Source: Anaerolineales bacterium (GTDB lineage Bacteria; Chloroflexota; Anaerolineae; Anaerolineales; DRMV01). From it: DNA of 8,080 nucleotides. Positions 5,788-8,080 of the stretch are shown piece by piece (position 1 is the stretch's first letter; every line of letters starts with the position of its first letter). The notes under the pieces were generated by a model, which saw only the letters and a list, made by a program, of their open reading frames with translations, had not been told where the DNA came from and did no database searches. Made by a program: the position numbers and the translations under genes. The DNA lies in assembly GCA_015484985.1 (NCBI GenBank), contig WFUL01000060.1:1-8080 (forward strand), read 5' to 3'.

Positions 5788-7062
5788 ATGGCAGTCCCTT
5801 CCTCCGAGACCTTCGTACCCCCACCGGTTCGCAGTTTGAAGGACCTAGAACTGCCCACTTTGTGGCTGCATGATCTGGCCCTCAAAATCCTGTATTTTCG
5901 TGGCTATCTGACTGGCCACGAACTGGCTAAACTCATGGCCTTGCCTTACATGGGTGTGGCCAGCGAAATTCTGGAAGACCTGAAAAAGGAAAAGTTGGTG
6001 GAGATTCGAGGGGCTCGGACGGGTGTGGGACCCTCGGCTTATGAATACACCCTGACGGGTCTGGGGATGCAACGGGCGCGGGAAGCCCTGGAGCGGAGCC
6101 AGTACGCCGGACCCGCGCCCGTGCCCTTTCACCGCTATGTCCAGGCGGTGCGCAAGCAGGCCCGCAGCCGTCCCATCGTCACCGAGCGGGAAGTACGCCA
6201 GATGCTCGCCCACCTGGTGTTGAAGGATGAAGTTATCCACCGCTTGGGCCCGGCCATCAATTCCGGCTTGGCCATCTTCCTCTACGGTCCTCCCGGTGAT
6301 GGCAAGACGTCCATGGCCCAGGCTATCGGTCGCTATCTGCTGCGGGATACCATTTACATTCCCTTTTCCCTTTACATCGGAGGACAGGTCATCGTGCTCT
6401 TCGACGCCAGTGTCCATCATCCGGTAGAAGTCCCCAACAGCAGTCAGGTGGACGCCCGCTGGGTGCGTATCCGTCGGCCTTTCCTCATGGTCGGCGGTGA
6501 GCTCACGCTGGAGGACCTGGACCTGATTTTCGACCCCGTGAACAAGTTCTATCAGGCTCCGGTGCAGGTCAAGGCCAACGGTGGTATGCTTTTGGTGGAC
6601 GACTTCGGACGCCAACGGGTACGTCCCCAGGCCCTGCTCAACCGATGGATCGTCCCCCTGGAAAGCCGGGTGGACTACCTAACCTTGCACACAGGTCAGA
6701 AAATTGAGGTACCTTTTGACGTGTTAGTGGTCTTCTCCACCAACCTGCCCCCGAAAAACCTGGTGGACGAAGCCTTCTTACGGCGCCTTCGCCACAAGAT
6801 TCACGTCGGCGACCCGGGGTTCAAGGAGTTCCGGGAGATTTTCCGTCGGGTGGCGGAACAGCGGGGTATCCCCTTCAGCGAACGCGGACTGGCGTACCTC
6901 ATCCAAGAATGGTACGTGAAACCGGGGCGCCCCCTCCGAGCTTCCCACCCTCGAGACCTGTGCGATATCCTGTTGGACATCGCGCGTTATCGCAACACCA
7001 AACCGTCCATGACGCCGGATCTTTTGGAAGAAGCGGCCAAGATTTACTTCGTCGATGCTTAA
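5788..7062 (+). CDS. AAA+ ATPase with N-terminal winged-helix domain (MoxR-like), function unknown
   Basis: This 424-residue cytosolic protein has two parts. Residues about 25-100 resemble a winged-helix domain (LALKILYFRGYLTGHELAKLM as the first helices, then EILEDLKKEKLVEIRG and a wing around AYEYTLTGLG). Residues about 150-420 are an AAA+ module with Walker A GPPGDGKT (167-174), Walker B LLVDDFGR (Asp271-Asp272), sensor 1 in VVFSTN (Asn319), an arginine-rich FLRRLRHKI segment and an all-helical C-terminal lid. The order and spacing suggest a MoxR/chaperone-type remodelling ATPase rather than a replication or protease ATPase. No von Willebrand (VWA) partner gene, usual for MoxR systems, is present here. 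Its last 8 bases overlap the phosphodiesterase start, so the two are likely coupled. A 112-base leader with two possible hairpins precedes it. The winged helix could bind DNA or a protein partner; the substrate is unknown. Confidence 0.85.
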   Translation: MAVPSSETFVPPPVRSLKDLELPTLWLHDLALKILYFRGYLTGHELAKLMALPYMGVASEILEDLKKEKLVEIRGARTGVGPSAYEYTLTGLGMQRAREALERSQYAGPAPVPFHRYVQAVRKQARSRPIVTEREVRQMLAHLVLKDEVIHRLGPAINSGLAIFLYGPPGDGKTSMAQAIGRYLLRDTIYIPFSLYIGGQVIVLFDASVHHPVEVPNSSQVDARWVRIRRPFLMVGGELTLEDLDLIFDPVNKFYQAPVQVKANGGMLLVDDFGRQRVRPQALLNRWIVPLESRVDYLTLHTGQKIEVPFDVLVVFSTNLPPKNLVDEAFLRRLRHKIHVGDPGFKEFREIFRRVAEQRGIPFSERGLAYLIQEWYVKPGRPLRASHPRDLCDILLDIARYRNTKPSMTPDLLEEAAKIYFVDA

Positions 7063-7855
7063 TCCTTTGGACGCCCTTCCCCCTTGCACGATTATTGCCC
7101 ACCGTGGGGCTTCCGCAGAGCGGCCGGAGAACACCCTGGAGGCCATCCAGTTGGCTCTGGAGGAAGGTGCTCACGCGGTGGAAATCGACCTCAAACGCAC
7201 CGCGGATGGAGTGGTGGTGCTCATGCACGATGCTACGGTGGACCGGACCACCCAGGGGACAGGATTGGTCCATCGCCTCTCTTACGCCCAGGTGCAGGCC
7301 CTGGACGCCGCACGGCGCTTTCATCCCTACCCCGGTCGGCACGCAGTGCCGCGGTTGGAAGATGTGTTGAAAACCGTCCGGCAGCGGGCCTGGCTCAACT
7401 TGGAACTCACCAACTACCCTTCGCCCTTCGACGACCTGCCGGAACGGGTCGCCCAGGTGTTGCAGAGCCTGGGCTATACGGACCGGGTTTGGGTCTCCTC
7501 CTTCAATCCGGTAGCTTTGTGGCGTTTCCATCGGGCCCTTCCTCAGGTACCCACGGCCTTCCTGGTGCTCCCCAAGGGATGGTCGGTGGGTTCTGTGTTC
7601 CTCCTGGCGCGCATACTTCGGGTCCATGCGATTCATCCGCACCGCCGGTATCTTCGTCGCCCCTGGTGGCGCCGATGGCAGCAGCGGGGCTACAGGGTCT
7701 ACATGTACACCCTGAACACACCGGAAGAGTGGCAGGAAGCCTTCCAACAAGGATTAGATGGCTTCTTCACCGATCACCCTGCGCAGGCGCTGCAACTTCG
7801 AGCGCAGGTCCTCACCTGTCAGGGGAGAGACCATGCTAATTCCCTCATGAAGTGA
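7055..7855 (+). CDS. Glycerophosphodiester phosphodiesterase family protein
   Basis: Enzymes of this TIM-barrel family hydrolyse glycerophosphodiesters to glycerol-3-phosphate and an alcohol. This one has 266 residues, the usual size for cytosolic UgpQ-like forms, and no signal peptide. Visible catalytic residues are His16-Arg17 (IIAHRG), Glu25-Asn26 (RPENTLEA), Glu43 and Asp45 (EIDLKRTADG, metal ligands), His58 (VVLMHD, general acid/base) and Glu117 (LNLELTNY). The lysine that usually follows that Glu (EIK) is Thr119. The C-terminus has the expected GLDGFFTDHPAQAL; the last 15 or so residues are not family-like. The ATG overlaps the ATPase stop in ATGCTTAA and has no ribosome binding site, pointing to termination-reinitiation. 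A possible antisense promoter lies just past its stop codon. The family is secure; the substrate is not. Confidence 0.92.
   Translation: MLNPLDALPPCTIIAHRGASAERPENTLEAIQLALEEGAHAVEIDLKRTADGVVVLMHDATVDRTTQGTGLVHRLSYAQVQALDAARRFHPYPGRHAVPRLEDVLKTVRQRAWLNLELTNYPSPFDDLPERVAQVLQSLGYTDRVWVSSFNPVALWRFHRALPQVPTAFLVLPKGWSVGSVFLLARILRVHAIHPHRRYLRRPWWRRWQQRGYRVYMYTLNTPEEWQEAFQQGLDGFFTDHPAQALQLRAQVLTCQGRDHANSLMK
7754..7834 (-). CDS. Possible 26-codon small ORF antisense to the phosphodiesterase 3' end
   Basis: The ATG at 7834 (minus strand) is preceded by GAGGG at 7846-7842 with 7 bases spacing, and by a TGGTACAAT promoter-like box at 7868-7860. The order and spacing of promoter, ribosome binding site and start are those of a real gene. 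The peptide starts MVSPLTGEDLRSKLQRLRR and ends IGEEAI, a basic then acidic, probably helical peptide, closed by TAA. It matches no family I recognise, and it lies opposite conserved phosphodiesterase codons, so its composition may simply reflect them. It could be a small protein, the stub of a displaced gene, or chance. Confidence 0.25.
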   Translation of the reverse strand: MVSPLTGEDLRSKLQRLRRVIGEEAI

Positions 7856-8080
7856 GACAATTGTACCAATAGGCCTAAATGGAGGCGGAACGAGAAGTCC
7901 CTCTGGCCGGGTACGGGGAGACCAAGGGACGGCTGGAAGGCTTGCGGGTACTCTGAGGCTGGGGAGACCGTTTCCGCACCCATCTGTAGACTCTCTACCA
8001 ACTTTGGCAACTTTTGCGTGCACCCGAGGCCCAGGCGTTTTTCAAGAATTAACACATTGAGGCCATACCCCATACAGCAG
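7856..8080. other. Intergenic tail with no supported intact gene; possible decayed reading frame
   Basis: No strand carries a convincing complete gene here. On the plus strand an ATG at 7879 opens a frame of 25 codons ending in TGA (7954). The same frame continues with protein-like residues (LYQLWQLLRAPEAQAFFKN), a TAG at about 7987 and a TAA near 8048. Another plus frame stays open from 7856 to the window edge but has no ATG. The minus strand is open from 8073 to 7819 without a ribosome binding site. The stretch may be the remains of a gene, or the upstream region of a gene beyond the edge. No tRNA or clear terminator is visible. Confidence 0.4.
7860..7868 (-). promoter_or_regulatory. Candidate minus-strand extended -10 promoter pointing into the phosphodiesterase gene
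   Basis: Read on the minus strand this is TGGTACAAT, identical to the recG -10 box, and the next two bases (TG) also match. Transcription would start near 7853 and run antisense through the 3' end of the phosphodiesterase gene. There is no clear -35. Its match to the recG box is the main support. Confidence 0.4.

Noticed and set aside
6899..7750. 283-codon open frame on the minus strand opposite the phosphodiesterase and ATPase end
   Set aside because: No recognisable domain, and it overlaps two genes with clear catalytic motifs on the plus strand. It is a shadow of codon bias.
7084..7839. 251-codon plus-strand frame inside the phosphodiesterase gene
   Set aside because: Pro/Gly/Ala/Ser-rich translation with no domain. 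The overlapping frame carries all the phosphodiesterase active-site residues.
1..8080. CRISPR array, tRNA or rRNA genes, insertion sequences, toxin-antitoxin pair
   Set aside because: Looked for by eye on both strands; no regularly spaced repeats, cloverleaf, transposase motifs with terminal repeats, or toxin-antitoxin-like gene pair were seen.

Overview
The window is GC-rich bacterial DNA, densely packed with plus-strand genes. It most likely comes from a Chloroflexota genome, perhaps of the Anaerolineae or a relative. I infer this from the style of the MurA (Asp in place of the catalytic Cys, in a PGGDIIGRRRLD context), from a RecG with a long N-terminal extension, and from a soluble F0-b-like coiled-coil protein beside coaD together with a winged-helix/AAA+ ATPase. 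The phylum is inferred from remembered family patterns and was not tested by a search.

Layout. (1) Positions 1-1147: the 3' nine-tenths of murA (peptidoglycan precursor synthesis), cut by the window edge. (2) 1222-1983: a membrane-anchored SIMPL-domain (DUF541) protein with its own strong ribosome binding site and a candidate promoter. (3) 2102-7855: a probable five-gene run, recG - coaD - coiled-coil protein - winged-helix AAA+ ATPase - glycerophosphodiester phosphodiesterase. A candidate promoter lies directly against the recG start codon. (4) 7856-8080: about 225 bases with no convincing intact gene. This stretch holds a candidate minus-strand promoter pointing back into the phosphodiesterase gene and what may be a decayed reading frame.

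How the parts fit. RecG (fork rescue) and CoaD (coenzyme A synthesis) are housekeeping genes that often sit close together in bacteria. The last three genes are less ordinary. A 160-residue cytosolic coiled-coil protein is followed by a 112-base leader with a weak terminator-like hairpin and a second stem-loop, then by a MoxR/AAA+-type ATPase with an N-terminal winged helix. The ATPase stop codon overlaps the start of the phosphodiesterase gene by 8 bases, so those two are probably translationally coupled.

The most distinctive regulatory signal is the octamer GGTACAAT. It occurs between genes three times, twice as the extended form TGGTACAAT: before the SIMPL gene, before recG, and on the minus strand after the last gene. 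It looks like a house-style -10 element. At recG it would place the transcript start on or next to the ATG, giving a leaderless mRNA. I found no tRNA, rRNA, CRISPR array, insertion sequence or complete mobile element, and no clear defence system. The main candidates for something undescribed are the coiled-coil/AAA+/phosphodiesterase module and the antisense promoter with its 26-codon reading frame.
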